A stretch of DNA of 64,000 nt from Blasia pusilla (lineage: Eukaryota; Marchantiophyta; Marchantiopsida; Blasiales), in NCBI GenBank assembly GCA_050084515.1, contig CM114271.1, positions 31,124,001 through 31,188,000 on the forward strand, read 5' to 3'. Both the position numbers and the translations under genes were made by a program. The notes beneath the pieces are model-generated. The model made no database searches and was not told the origin of the DNA. It was given only the letters and a program-made list of their open reading frames with translations. Below, piece after piece: positions 1-12,759 of the stretch. The number at the start of each line of letters is the position of its first letter. The stretch's first letter is position 1.

Positions 1-127
1 ATTACGCACTGATATATATAGTGAGAAGAATATGATTAGTATACAACCATTCCATGATGGGCATTGTCATGTCATTTTGCTATTCAACTAATTTGTCTTT
101 TTCAAGATAAATATCCATTGGTCCCTG

Positions 128-305
128 TCCCTCTTCATCTAACAGGGTCTGATTGTTTTGAGATATTCTTTTCCAAAGTTGGAGGGATGGCAGGTCATGT
201 TGCAAGTGCTAACATGTCCCTCTTCATCTAACAGGGTCTGATTGTTGTGAGATATTCTTTTCCAAAGTTGGAGGGATGGCGGGTCATGTTGCAAGTGCCA
301 ATCAT
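128..305. repeat. Tandem duplication, 2 x about 89 bp
   Basis: The sequence beginning 'tccctcttcatctaacaggg' at 128 recurs at 217 and runs almost identically for about 89 bp, with a few substitutions (for example tttt/tgtg after 'gattg'). Two copies only, with no ORF. It is a recent local duplication of unknown origin. Confidence 0.85.
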
Positions 306-1553
306 GACTTGTCCAAGTTGATGCACTTTGGTCTCGGAATTGGAGGTCACTTTTGTTGTGGTTTTTTGTGTGGTCACAATCGTTTATGATGGTCCCAAAT
401 TATTTCCAACCCTATCTTGTCTTCATTCGGAAGGCAATCGGCCTTCAAAATGCGGAGTGTATGTGGCCATGTTAGAGGCACTATGCACCTTGCTTTAGAT
501 TGTACGGGTCATCCTTATCACATCGCAATATCTTAAACCAACCAAAATTTGATCTTGGCTGGAAACGCCACATCATTGTACCGACTTACTTACGAAGGCC
601 ATGCCTTCCCTCTGTCGAGATAGACACTGACCTTCAAAAACAACCTGTCAACTTTGCAGCTTTCACGTCTTGAGAGAATTGCGAAGAGTCATGTATATCT
701 AATCATACGTTTCCAAAGACAAAGACAACGACCTTTGTGAAAGGCCGTCGAAAAGATTTGAGTCCCTTTTCATGTCCGTGCGAGACAAATCCGGACGATT
801 AACAATTCCATGAGAAAGTCTTTAAGGGTGACAACAATAGATTTGACAAACACCAAGGACGAGGATTTACCCACCATACGAAACAAGAAAAGGGCTTAAA
901 AAGTGGCTATGAACGGCTTTGGAGAATACACGAGATCACGCTCACTGAAGGAGTGGAACGCACTCGAGAATTTCTTCAACACGTTACGAAAACCGCATTG
1001 AAATATTTTTCTCGTGAGACTTCTTGGAAAAGCCTTGGTCACAAATAAGGGGAACAACGTTGTATAGAGAAAATCGACGTCACTGGAATCACCAAGCTAT
1101 ACAGCAGACTTGCCACAAACGGGTGTACTAGAAACTATGAATAAGAACATCCCGGTAAACATCCCGGTAAAATGGAATAGAAACTATGAATAAGAACTAT
1201 AGCCTATGTAGCTCTTTGTAAGAATGCTTTCTCAGCGCATCAATCGATCCTTCTATCTACCTACGTCAGTCTTACAACCCATGACTTGCACGTGGACTGA
1301 TCAATCCATGTCGTAAGATTCGCTAATAAGTCTCTCCACGCTATGAAGGTGCGACGAATCCATCAGCTAAGTGTACAGAAATTTACAGGAGAAAATTGTG
1401 GGAGCCCTGTTGTACTGTATAGAATTCGATAACCTGATGATACAGAGAGGTGGCTAGTAGATCTGACAGACAACCCAGTTGATAGACTGAAGCTGGATGG
1501 CCAATGAATGATGAACTAGGCTTACAAAACTTTCGATGTGGAGAAAGGAGGGT
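306..1553. other. Intergenic / 3' flank of the cytochrome b561 gene
   Basis: No coding region is recognised. A short direct repeat of 'gaaactatgaataagaac' and doubled 'catcccggtaaa' near 1,133-1,198 suggest local slippage. The last few hundred bases before 1,554 probably include the 3' UTR of the minus-strand gene, but I did not identify a convincing polyadenylation site. Confidence 0.4.
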
Positions 1554-3807
1554 CTAAAGCTGAGGTTCACGAACCCATTGTTGGTGGTCACTGGTATTGA
1601 AGCCATATACTTGCGGCTTTCCATTTATATATCCTTCTTCGCCTCCAAGTTTGTCGGCTGGCCCCTGACTTCTCTTCATATACCAGGCGATCCAGGTGAA
1701 GATTTCAAGAATCAGAGCCACAACTGCAATGGTGCACAGAATTACAATGTAAGCAGTCTTCCAACCTTTGGCCGGTTGAAGAATGTCGATTCCCTCGAAG
1801 ACGTTGACTATGCTAATAATGATGAGCGCAAATCCGCACGAGTGGTGGTACACGTTCCAGTACTTTCGCAACTTGTGCTCCTTATTTGGTCTCAACGCTA
1901 GCGCCGTGATCTGAAAATAGATAGCACAAGATTGTGAGCGTCACGCATCTCATCTCCATCACGTTTTCGTTATTGACAGAACTTGCTCTCCTCAAATCCC
2001 ACAGAAGGGATGCTTCATTTGGCAGACACGGCAGGTTACAGTGCTAGGGAGAGTCAAGACTATTCTCTATCAACGCAAAGATGCCGAGATACAACTCTGG
2101 AAGGTGCCAACATCGAAGTCACAATGAGAATCCGATCTTGAAATTAATGGCCATTGCAGTCAGGAGTTAGTTTCCAACCCACACTTGTGCTATAGTTTGT
2201 AGGAAGGCAGTTGCGTGTCGAGGATCTCGTGGCTCTTTTCAGAGATATACCATCTGCCATACTCGTTTTTTAAGGCATTTCGATGTTTGGAAACTGCCAG
2301 AGAAGGCTGAAGAGTGACATGGAAGAACGATTTCGGAGTTTTCAGTTAATCCTATCGCCCACCACAGTCTGATTTCTATCTGGCTTCAGGAGTTAACGGT
2401 CATAGACGCGTTTCGAAATTTTACGATAAAATCGACCCCTGTGAACTGTTTTGCTGTAAGCCTTCAATGTTAGAATTGACCACAACGGAAGTATGATCAT
2501 GTGGTGGGAGATGGAAGGGAATAACCTCTTGCCACTGTGAACAACCCAGAAATTTATTTGTACTCAAATTGTTTTGAGGTTGCATTCCAGATCTCCTTCA
2601 TAGAAAAGCCGGAGCGTGGAGATTGGGCTAGTAGATTGAATCGGTTATAAAAATTCATGAAATTCTCAACGAGAGAGCTACCTTCTACAATTTGTGTTCT
2701 CGGCTCTACCTACTTGATAGTGACTGTTACACGAAGAGTGCGAAAGTTTAGTAGGTCACGAGGATGTGTTCCATACCTGCAAAGTTGCCAAGACGAATAA
2801 TGCGATGCCGAGATTCTTATGCTTGTACTTGATGTTGCTAGAATAAGTCTCAAGCTTCAATCCCATACCCCAGCCAACCACTCCGAGAAAGTAAGCAGTC
2901 ACCTGGCAGCTAACGTGAAGATAGAACCACAACGGATCGAATATTGCGAAAGGACGCATATAGCGTGCGGCCATGACCCCCAGAGGAAATAGGAGGCCCC
3001 AAGCGATTGCGTTGATAATTCCGTGGTTCTGCGTCAAGAAATTCTCACTCATCAGCACCAACCCTCAGAAACTCGCATTTTTAAAGACGAGGAAATCCCG
3101 TTCAGAGCTTCAGTTTCGAATCTATGGATTACGGCACTGGTAGAGGACGTAGGGTAAGAGCTTACATTTTTAAAATCCTGGTGAGGCAGACCGGCAGAAG
3201 TGGCACCTCCGTTGAGAAGATCAAGAGTTCCAGCGCTCAAGAGGTTGTTGCCACTCAGGGCATGTTGAAGCGGAGCGAAATTACTGACGCTATCTCCTCT
3301 GTTCCATATCTGATTCAATGTAACTTGATTTTCTTTGAGTTTCAGAGTGCCACTGAATGTCACTTTTAGATCTGCAGGAACGATGAGAACGGTCGTGGAA
3401 TTCTCCACGAGATTGAAGTCCGCCGTATTCACTGACTGCGGCCCACTGAGGAGGAGGTTGAAGGGTCGAAGGTTACTTCCGTTCGTGCTCGAAGAAAAAG
3501 CCACCAAGACATTTCCGCCATCCATTCGGGGTGAGGTGGGATTGAACCCCCATCCAACCCAGCCACCGGCACTGGTCATTGTACTCTGGAAAGCGAATTC
3601 GAAGAGAAAACTGGTGGGATTATAATTCCAAGCTATCGAGGACTCAAGGTGTGGGAGGGTCAAGCACTTCGTAAATGTTTTTGGAATCCCATTGTCCGAA
3701 ACCACAACATCGTTGCCACATGTTTGAGCGAGCGCCGGTCTACAAGTGGTAAAGGCCAAGAGAGTCACTAGAGCGAGAACGGCGACGGTTGAAATCAGAT
3801 GCCTCAT
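1554..3807 (-). CDS. DOMON and cytochrome b561 domain protein (three exons)
   Basis: Plant CYBDOM-type secretory or plasma-membrane electron-transfer protein, thought to use ascorbate. Exons on the minus strand are 3807-3166, 3028-2777 and 1910-1554; all introns are phase 0 with GT..AG ends (AAT|GTAAGC, ACGCAG|AAC, CAG|GTATGG, TTTTCAG|ATC). The spliced product is about 416 aa, normal for the family. Residues 1-27 look like a signal peptide ending ALA|Q. A DOMON domain occupies roughly residues 45-160, followed by a low-complexity linker. Five hydrophobic segments follow from residue 216. The four expected haem-ligand histidines are visible: H216 ([11 protein letters not shown]), H252 (FYLHVSC), H284 (KYKHKNLG) and H320 or H321 (YHHSCG). 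I chose the ATG at 3807 because it opens directly on the signal peptide; an in-frame ATG at 3840 would add a non-hydrophobic leader. The frame is intact, unlike every mobile element here. Function is inferred from family. Confidence 0.93.
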
Positions 3808-3810
3808 GAC

Positions 3811-3997
3811 GTCCTCACCAATTTTTCGACACTCGTACAAGTAGACTCCACTGGTCGATTCACTCTGGGAATTCCTCCTGATTTCAGAGAATCAATCGTT
3901 TTGTCTCCTCACCAATTTGTCTACAGTATAAGCAGATTCTCCACTCTGGCAATTCCTCGTCCTGATTCTAGGACAGAATGTCAATCGTTTAGCGTCC
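3811..3997. repeat. Imperfect tandem duplication upstream of the b561 gene
   Basis: Two units of about 92 bp share 'cctcaccaattt', 'ccactctgg', 'aattcctc', 'cctgattt/c' and 'tcaatcgttt' in the same order. The array starts immediately upstream of the start codon of the minus-strand gene, so it falls in the 5' UTR or core promoter. Confidence 0.75.
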
Positions 3998-3999
3998 GG

Positions 4000-6900
4000 A
4001 AACCCCGAAGGCAGATCTAAAATATCTCTGTCTGTGGCCCCTATCTAACCGGAGCCCACACAGTTCGCGAGCTCACACTTCGCGAAAAGTCGGAAGAGGT
4101 GACGAACGGAACCTCCAGTGTTCTGGAGCTACTATCTGTTCGTCAGGAGAAACATCTCACCAGGAAAACCAAAGCAAACTAGACAAAGAAACGGAACGAA
4201 GCAAACGAAGAGGTGAATCAATCGAAAGCAGAGCCAGAACTCAGCTCGATCGTCGGACAGATAAAGATCCGAGATCGCATATATGATTTAATTTGTTTAG
4301 AGAGGGATGGTACTTGGCAAGTGAAGAAGGAAAACCATGAGGGTCGAATGCCGAACACCCGGGGAATATATGACAACGAACTGAAGCCATTCGTACAGCT
4401 ACTTCGGTTGGGCGTCCTGCCCTGGTCGGCCGCGTTCGTTTGACTCATCACTGTTCCAGACTTTCACTTCTGGATCGTCCGACCCCGACTCAGTGGATGA
4501 AAGGCCTGCAAACTTAGTCCAACACCCTAGACTACAGTCTTTACTCTTCTACTCCTGCCATCTCTCGCCGCTAGAGAACGGGTCGTACTGAAGACAAAGT
4601 CCTGACCGTAGGCCAGAGCGAAGCGACCAGCCTCTGTAAGTCCTCTTCTCGCTTCGAAGCCGCTGCAAAAGCTTCCAACTTCCAGACGACTAGCAACCGA
4701 CGCGTTGGTCTGTTAGTCAAAGTGCGTCCAGCGGCCGGCGGGGCCCATAGATGATCGATCGCTCCCATCCTGCCTTGACCGCGCCTTACCTTGTGCATCA
4801 ATATACATATATCGTATAAAATGACGAGGGCCTGGCGAATTGTGAACAAGTCCCTACGCGGAAGGTGGCGACCCTACTCATTTGTAGTTTTCGGCCAAAG
4901 AAATATTTTCTCGCTGCACCGGCAGCTCGAGAACCATTCTGTGGTAGAAAAAAGGATTCTTCTCGTGACTTTCCGCGATTGGTCCGTATCGGTGTCCACT
5001 ATGGCGACCTTTTTCCATTCCTCGAAGACTCTCCACGAGACACAAGTCACACTGCCAAAGTTCAAATTCGTCGAGTCCAAATATGCGTTGTCCCGGTACT
5101 TCCAAACCTCGCATTAGCGACAGCAAGTTGTTTTCGGGGTAGATTTTTGTTTTTCCTTCCATGTTTCACCTTGCGATCATTTCATCATCAATATCAAATC
5201 TCCTTCGACGGGCATCCATTTTTAGGTGTTCCAGCTGGGGAGGCAGTCTGGAATTGTGCAGTCTATTCAAGACGGGAAATAAAAATCAGTGTGCAGTTAG
5301 ATACACGATGGCCTACCGTCTACTTTTCCAATTACGCCAGTATGGTACGGTCTCGCTCGCGCAGGTCCAGTGGTTCATTTCTTGAAGTTCCAACAGTTCA
5401 AGAAACAACTCACTGAGCTATGGCCGCCACCCACCAAGACAAACGTGACGAATGGTTGTGAATGGGAGTTTCTAGAAGTTTTGGAGGAAAATGTAATATA
5501 AAAGTAAGAATTACAGGAAGTATGATATCACAGCTCTCGTAGTGGCGAGCAACGTCGTTGTGGCATGACGTGGGAGCATGGGTCGCTGATCGGTTCCGTC
5601 ATTCCCATCTTCTATCCGTGAGATTACCCTTTCCTCTGCCATGAATAGTGGACGAGGCTGAGGAGCCAACCGGGTGCCTTCTCCATTATGGCTGAAAGTC
5701 TCTGCTCGCGACACAATGCTCACTCCCCATGATGGTCTTAGTGAAGAGAAAAGACCTCACTCCAGTTCTCATTTTCTTTTCCTTCCGAGGACTCGTGCCA
5801 CAACGGAACGTCCGTTCATGAAATCGTCTGCCACATGGACAAGAAACCTAAACGATGCCAAGGTTCAAGAGGTCATCATCCTGTTAGGTCCCTTCTCCGA
5901 ACTGTCGGGGATAAGACGAAGGTTGTAATCGGATCATGATTCCGAGGGAGACTTAAGTGCACGAGGTCGGGCAATGTGGAGAGTGGAAGGTAATTGAACC
6001 AACTATCGAGAGAGTAGAGATACATCTTGTTACCAACCAGTCACAATTGTATCCTTCACATCCTTGGTAACTCCCGAGGAAGACGTTCTGCGATCCCATC
6101 CACGTTTCGTTCGTACAGCCAAGTTACAAACACGGTTCCGGAGTCCCGGGATTTCCGAACCGGGAGCACTGCTGTGATCGGGTTTTGTACTGTATCGGAC
6201 TACTTGGGACTTGCAAAAGCGATCTAGTCTGGTCTCGATGAAATCCGCGTAGGCACGCTCCCTTTCTTCGCTACAAAGGCATAACGTATTGTCCACCTCG
6301 ACAGTATTTGTACTCTCTAGCGAAGGGGTACACTTGGAGATAGGCCCAAGCAACTAAATCGAACATCGTGGTGCCTGGGAAACCGAATCCGTTTTCTCCC
6401 ATCGTCCAAAGTTTGTTGAGCTCTTCATCTCTGCTCGCCCTCTACGTCTCATCTGCTTACACTAGAACCAAACTAGAGGCCAGAGCTTTGTGGCCTTGCC
6501 GGCGAATGGATTCACATAAAAAAAGGGGCATTCGTTTAGAATTCGTGTGCAACGAGTTTCTCATTTCTGTCTATTCTGAAGACCTAATTAATTGTGGGTT
6601 AGGGTAAATATCCAAACAGAGGTATGTCAACATTCCAGTACCGCCTCCAGAAACCGCGAGTCATTGCGAATCATGACACGGGGATTTCGGGGATGGGATC
6701 CAACCGAATGGCGAAACCGTGTATAGAATCCGGGACTCGTGCATGCAGGGGGCAGTTCCGATCCGGTGACGAATAAGTAGCCCCGGCTTGGCATCGACGG
6801 TCGACCCAGGTTTAATCCCAGGTTTCTTAAGATTTTTGGTGAATCCGGCATCCCGATCCCGACAAAGGAAACGTTAGGTGTCAGTTTCCTCTGTAGTAGG

Positions 6901-7769
6901 TAGCCAGTACGGCTACTACGGCATGTTATACACATGTGACTCTCGTAAACCTGTTCGATGTTTCCTTTGCATGGAGGTTGACTTGATTCAGAAACCAAGT
7001 GAGTACTGTGTTGCTCGGTGGCGTCTGAAAGTAGAATCCCATATAGAAAACAAGTATGCGGCCTGTACAGTGGTGGATGTAATAAAGTATTAATATAGTG
7101 GAAAGATTGTAAAATAGGTAGTTTTGCCGTGGACTGATAAAATAGTAGAGAATAAAATATTTGTAAATCGGGTATAAGTTGTGAAATTACACTATGGTTA
7201 GTGAGTGTACAAATCAGAGTTTGTTCTTGAGTGAATGAAGTTTTGTAAATTCCAAGTCATTTAATTTGGAAATGAAGATATTTTATTGTATTTTGTGATT
7301 GGCGGTTGCGAGTAGTTTCATACAATAAATGTAAAACATTAATATCACAATGTTTGTGTTGGATTACTGTGTATTGAACTCCATTTGCATGTGATCCACA
7401 AAGAAGATTGCAATATAAATGAACCACTGAGATGAAGAGTGGATAGTGATTTTAATGAATTTTAAGCAGCAGCGACAAAGAGAGTGCAATTGATTTCGAG
7501 TGATTTGCTGCAGAAGTTTTGAACAAGAAATCTGGAAGATATAAAAATTGGTACAAGCTTGAAAATGTGCAAGTCTATTGAAAGTATTTGAAAATAGTTT
7601 TACATTAGTTCTAAGTAATGACAAACACATTGATGCTCCAATTACTCAATAAAATAAGTGGAGTGGATAGTAGTAATTGAATGTTGGCCATCTAGTAAGC
7701 TGTCCAAATCTTTAAATCGGAAATAACATGAATGTCTTGAATTTAAGACACATGTATTTCAGGTCCAAA
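4000..7769. other. No recognised gene
   Basis: Short overlapping ORFs occur on both strands, but none has a recognisable domain, splice-supported extension or homology to elsewhere in the window. The first part (to about 4,200) probably contains the promoter of the minus-strand b561 gene. An ORF at 6,627-6,998 (minus) is Arg/Ser/Pro-rich without recognisable features. From about 7,080 the sequence becomes AT-rich. Confidence 0.5.
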
Positions 7770-7770
7770 A

Positions 7771-10144
7771 CTACCGATGCAATATAGATCTAATTGTCAA
7801 TATCTTCATTTTAAGCTTAGGATAATCCTGAAATAAGTGTTCAATATCCTTGGAGAGCATGGTTGTACAAAAATGGACAAGTCCTTCCTTAGGACGGACA
7901 TGGACGAACAAGTCTGGACATGTCCACGGATATGGGATAAGAGGTGGGACCCACACTTTTAGTCCATGATGGAAGACAAGGCAAGGATGAGAAGAGCAAT
8001 GAGGGAGGAGGGAGTGGAGGTGGAGGGAGGAAGAAATGGGGGAGTATGGAACATGAAGGTCGGTAAGGGGATTGAGAAAGAAGGGAATGGTGGGATCCAT
8101 ACGGATAATTCCTTCCATAGGACAGACATAAGTCCACGGACACGGACTTTGTCCACATGCAACCATGTTGGAGAGGTCAACAAATTCGTCTTCTGCATTC
8201 TTCAGCTGCTGTTTGAGAGACATGTAATCTAACATGCTAGAAGCATGTCGATCATAAGTTGAATCTAACATACGCATAAGTGTTTGTATGCGTGTAGATA
8301 ATTGTTCATGTGTTTCTTCATCTTGACTCAATGCTCTGCATGCATTCTGGTAGACCTACAATGGGACTGCAAGTCGTGTAGAAGAGTCATTTCTTTCTAC
8401 GGGATGTGCATCAACTTGTTGTTGAAGTATGCCAACGCATGCCGAAACATTGATCGGATTCAATCTTCCTCAACCACACGGTTTCGTGGTTCCCATTTTC
8501 CTCTCATGAACCATAGAATGATAGAATCATAGTATTCAATAGAATGTAAGCTTCAGAACCTAATCGGTGTTGACTAATGTGACAAAATAAGAAGTGAATA
8601 AGCTCTGAAACAAAGAACATCAAGTAACGAATGCAAGGTAAAGTATTACAGAACAGAGAATCATGAATGCAAGTAAGAGAAACAAAATTAGTCTAATAGG
8701 ACTAAATGTCCATAATAGAAGTAACAACCAGAATGACTGAGCACATAGAAAAGAACAAATTCTGAGAAAATGAAGTGTTGAGTACTACTTAAAAAGACTT
8801 TTATGAGAGTAACATAACTAGAAAGGTTTCTAATATATGTTCTGTAAGTAGAAGAGTATCATGGTATGACATGCATAATACTAATAAACATAACCAGCAA
8901 AAGCTTTGTTCATTGCACAAACGTGACTTAAGTAATATTGAGCTGCAAATGAATGCAACCTACTGGCACTGTAGCATTGAAAAACAAAAAAAATCTGATC
9001 TATAAAAATTTTCAGATTCAGAAATGAAGACCGCATAGTGCAAGGTCTATGCAAGTGTCATGTTTACTGCCTAACTCAATGGACTTTCGTGCAGAAAGTA
9101 CAAAGCAAAGAATCTTAATCAGTATCTATCTAGATGTTATGTTTGACGTGTAATCATGGGACTGGCTTAGAGAAAGTAGATAGTAGAGAAACCTATTCGG
9201 AAAGCAATATAATGCAAATTAAAAGAATAAAGTGCAGAAATGCCAGATTTGTACTTGAGATTCAAAGCTCTGAAGAAAAGTATCCTCTTAGTCTATTAAG
9301 CAAGTGTGTTGCCTTTGCTAAATTCAAGTCCAGTAGCATCCTCACAGGCAGGTGCATTTCATGCCTAAGCTATCACAACTGATCTATTCCAATACCACAT
9401 GAGACAAGATTGAACAATCTTGTTGCATCCTTCCTTGATAATGTACTTTCCTTAGAATCTACATTTCTAAATGTGAGCGCCTCTTTCTGAATTCCTGATA
9501 TCCACAAAGAACATGAATTATCAACAAATAATTTCAAAAAACTTACTGAACATTTCAGAATTTAAAATCAGAAAAGAAGATATGCTATAATATTGTAATA
9601 ATTTGAATACAACAGATGGTACCTGTGGCAAGCCCATCTTCATTGATCTTGCGGAATTTTGAATGCCAATCTTGTCCTTGACTAATGAGGGATTGGATCT
9701 TACGTCTAGTGATCCCATGCTCCCAGAAAATTGGGATGAAGCCTAAGTTATCTAGATACTTTATCTGGTTTTCAATTGGTTGTGTGAACCTTGGACGGAT
9801 TTCCTCTTGCTGCGTGTTAACGTAGTTCAATATCATACTTGCAAAATCCAAGTATGTTGCTGGAACGTGAGAATTAAAAGTTAGATCATTACAATGCATC
9901 GATTTAAACTTAGGAAAAATCATCATGCTTAACACTATATCTCAATTGGAGTTTGGTTCGTAGATAGAGATGGTTCTTGAACAAATATGTCAAGATTCGT
10001 CTCATGTTCATACAATGACAGTCCATGATTGGATTGTGAAGACTGACCCACATGGGCTGAATGAGAGCTTGGTCTTGTTGGATGTCCCTTTCCTGTGTTG
10101 TTGCATGATGCCATTTGAACTAAACTCACAGCAAAAGAATACAA
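7771..10144 (-). pseudogene. Unknown multi-exon gene, copy 1 (Helitron-linked family)
   Basis: I do not recognise the function. Three coding pieces in minus-strand order match three pieces at 37,270-39,475. (1) 10144-9935: a Ser/His-rich stretch ending in LYEHE. (2) About 9,890-9,625: a domain with TYLDFASMIL, then ENQIKYLDNLGF, then FWEHGITRRKIQSLISQGQ. (3) 8331-7771: a coiled-coil-like segment containing LKQQLKNAEDEF and, after the inserted MITE is ignored, DLSKDIEHLF and a stop. The pieces are separated by AT-rich, intron-like DNA. The MITE at 7858-8167 breaks the last exon. The other copy follows a Helitron helicase; here no helicase lies next to it, so this may be a non-autonomous Helitron or a captured fragment. 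Exon borders are approximate. Confidence 0.55.
7858..8167. mobile_element. hAT-type MITE 1 (310 bp)
   Basis: It begins CATGGTTG and ends CAACCATG, with inner imperfect inverted repeats (GGACAAGTCC against GGACAAAGTCC when read inward). It is flanked by a perfect 8-bp target duplication TTGGAGAG at 7850-7857 and 8168-8175, diagnostic of hAT transposition. It encodes no transposase. Removing it restores a continuous reading frame in the surrounding exon. Confidence 0.9.
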
Positions 10145-10609
10145 GTGTTAGCAGCTTAGTGTGCAATTGAAAAAACTTTGAAATCCTAAGGTTGGAGTTG
10201 ACAAAATATTCTAATTTTTTCTCTTGCTTTTACTCCTGACAAGATAAGAGAGGATAAACCTATTGCAAAAACTGATGTAATAACTAACAAAGAGTTGTAG
10301 GAAACTGCTAAAGAAGCATAACTGGTGGAAAACGGCTCTCACATTTACACACCACCATGGAGAACGAAATTTTGCAATGAGAGAATGAGTGGAGGCTGGT
10401 CCCCTTCTCAATTATATAGGGTATGTACAAGAAACCTTAACTGTAATCTTAACCATAGTCTCAAGTTAGACTAATTGTGATTAACTAACCATAGTTAAGA
10501 TAATCGCGCTTAACTGACTAACCAAGATTAAGCTTCCCTACTTCATGTGAGTACCAAATGTAGCAGTTCAGGTGTCTCATGAGCTTGACTGTAACTCAAT
10601 CTTGAATAA
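10145..10609. other. No recognised gene
   Basis: Between the unknown gene and the copia fragment. Around 10,420-10,540 there is a run of 'taaccatagt/taactaacca' repeats that read as imperfect palindromes. It may be LTR-derived, but this is not established. Confidence 0.35.
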
Positions 10610-11600
10610 TCCCCCTCAAGTTCATATCGATATCTCTAATGCTTAAATCATTTCTAAACATCTCAAACTTATCTCTAGACAATGTGATTGTAAAGATGTC
10701 AGCAATTTGTTGATCTGTACCTATATACACTAGATCAATTTCTCATGCAAACACTTTCTCTATGATAAAATGAATGTGCACCTCAACATGCTTTATAGGA
10801 GCATAAAACACAGGGTTATTAGCAAGCTTGATGCTACTAATATTTTCTGCATATATTACACTAGGTCTTAAGTTACTAATACCATATACCGCATAATCCT
10901 CCTCACAACATCAAGGTGAGATTTTCGAGGTGCTTGCATAAATTGGCTCACTAGGCCAACTGCATAGCTCAAATCTAGCCTAGTTATAGTCAAATAGATC
11001 AAAATTCTAACCATATGCATGTACATATTAGAATATGCAATCAACTCTCCTTCATATACTCTTAACTTCACACTCTGGTCCAACGGTGTAGAGATTGGCT
11101 TACAAGCCGTCATACCATATTTTGAAAGCATGTGAAGGGCATATTGAAGTTGTAGTAACCACATGCTCTCTCCAACCTTGATAAATTCAATACCAAGGAA
11201 GTACTTGAGTTCTCCTAAGTCTTTCATATCAAATTCTACTTGTAATTTTAGCTTGACTTGTTGTACCATATCCTCAGTACTCCCAATAATCAAGAGGTCG
11301 TCAACATACAACACAATGATAACCTTATGATTTTGTCCTCTCAAGACATATAAAGAGGAGTCAAAATCACATACCCTAAAACCCAACTCTTGTAGAACAT
11401 ATGTAATCTTGCCATACCAATCTCTTGGAGCTTGTTTGAGCACGTATAGAGCTTTCTTCAACGTGCATACGCGAAATGGAAACTCGAGATGCTCGTATCC
11501 AGGTGGTTAAGTCATATATACCTCCTCATATAGATCTCCATTCAAGAAGGCATTCTTGATGTCCATATGATGTAATCTCCACTTGGCTCAAGAGGTCGAG
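10610..11600 (-). mobile_element. Ty1/copia retrotransposon fragment (RT and RNase H)
   Basis: Minus strand. From about 11,600 the frame reads MDIKNAFLNGDLYEEVYMT, stop, PPGYEHLEF, then an open stretch 11461-10868 with copia RT landmarks: LKQAPRDWY, the catalytic YVDDLL and LGELKYFLGIE. It continues to about 10,615 as an RNase H remnant (ENISSIKLANNPV, KHVEVHIHFIIEKV, TDQQIADIFT). The stop in 'YMT*PPGY' is TAA where the family has Gln; the one in 'KVFA*EIDLVY' is TGA where Arg is usual. Gag, integrase and LTRs are absent, so this is a truncated dead copy. Confidence 0.9.
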
Positions 11601-11715
11601 GAAGACTTGTTGAGGCCCCGAGAAACCTGAGAGAGTAGGTTTTCCCTTCGTTTCGGCTCATTTGGAGCCATATTTAAGAATTTACTATTTTAGGTAAGTA
11701 CCATTTTGAGTATAT

Positions 11716-12759
11716 TATCGTGCGCCTACTCTCCTTGAACGTTAATCTTGTTGTTGCGGAAGCGTGGATTCAATAGGTCACGCTCTCAAGGCTAATCTGC
11801 ATCCAAACACGCACTATGGTTAGTCGGGTCTTGGATCAATCAGCGAGCTAACTTTCCGAGTTCTCGTCTCGGTCTCTCATCAAGCTTAACCTTCCTTGTT
11901 TCGCGGTTTATAACACAGGCAAGTCTCGAAAGACTTGGGACAGACTTTTTGGTCGGTTCAAGAACCTCAAACGGCATTTCGCGCTTGGTGGTTCCAACTG
12001 TCCGATGGACATCCAATGAGTCCCTAACCAAGACTCGCACAAAGTGAATCTCGGGTCCGAATCCAAGTGTGACGTACAAAGCCCACTCCCTTGGATCAGG
12101 TTTGGTTTTCGAGTTCCAACGCCAAACTCCCGTTTCGTCCCGTGCCTTTGAGACGCCATTTGGTGCTCAAAGTGGGGATTTGTATTCCAAGATATCTTGG
12201 AGAGACTCTTTCTTTACTAGTACTTGTGGGTATCTCCAGGGTTCCCTACATTTAGGGAAAAACACGCGGGCCTCTCCAATTGGCCCTCAACCCGATTGCT
12301 CTTACACTTGTTTTGGGCCAATATTTGAGTATGTACTAATACATTTGCTGAGATCTTTGGTGCGTTGGAAGCGTCTCAAGATAAGCTTTCCAACGCGCCC
12401 TTATATATATTATATATATATTATAACGCGCCCTTATTATTATTATATACGCTATATTATATATAGCGTATATATATAAACGCTAGTCGTGTTCCAAAAT
12501 TGGTTCTCACCTCTTTGGCAACCAATCTTCCAAGACTTAACTCATCTCAAGTCTTGGCTCATGTTTGGTCTAGGTTTCCTCGTCGCGACCACTAATGCAT
12601 GAAACACACAACTCTGTTCCGCATCTCGTCTCTTGGACTTTTTCAATAGACCTTTCCAAACGCCTCTCGAAAGCGCAAATATCGCAGCATGAGTCCACTT
12701 GAGTTCTGATGTTCCACTTGGCGTCTATTTTGTGTTGTTTGGTTATGAGGGTCGCGACA
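11716..12759 (-). mobile_element. Solo LTR of the chromovirus family
   Basis: This is the reverse complement of the LTR that bounds the 41,998-51,677 chromovirus. It runs from the 'cgtgcgcctactctcc' end to 'tgagggtcgcgaca', about 1,044 bp. A perfect 5-bp target duplication TATAT flanks it (11711-11715 and 12760-12764). One terminal TG has become TA. No internal element sequence remains on either side, as expected from LTR-LTR recombination. An AT dinucleotide expansion sits inside at about 12,402-12,480. Confidence 0.92.

Noticed and set aside
4213-4443. 76-aa plus-strand ORF
   Set aside because: No ATG start, no recognisable domain and no supporting context; an ORF of equal size overlaps on the other strand.
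6627-6998. 123-aa minus-strand ORF and a nearby sequence resembling a pol III B box (ggtttaatccc)
   Set aside because: No A box at the right distance, no tRNA fold and no second copy in the window, so neither a SINE nor a tRNA can be supported.
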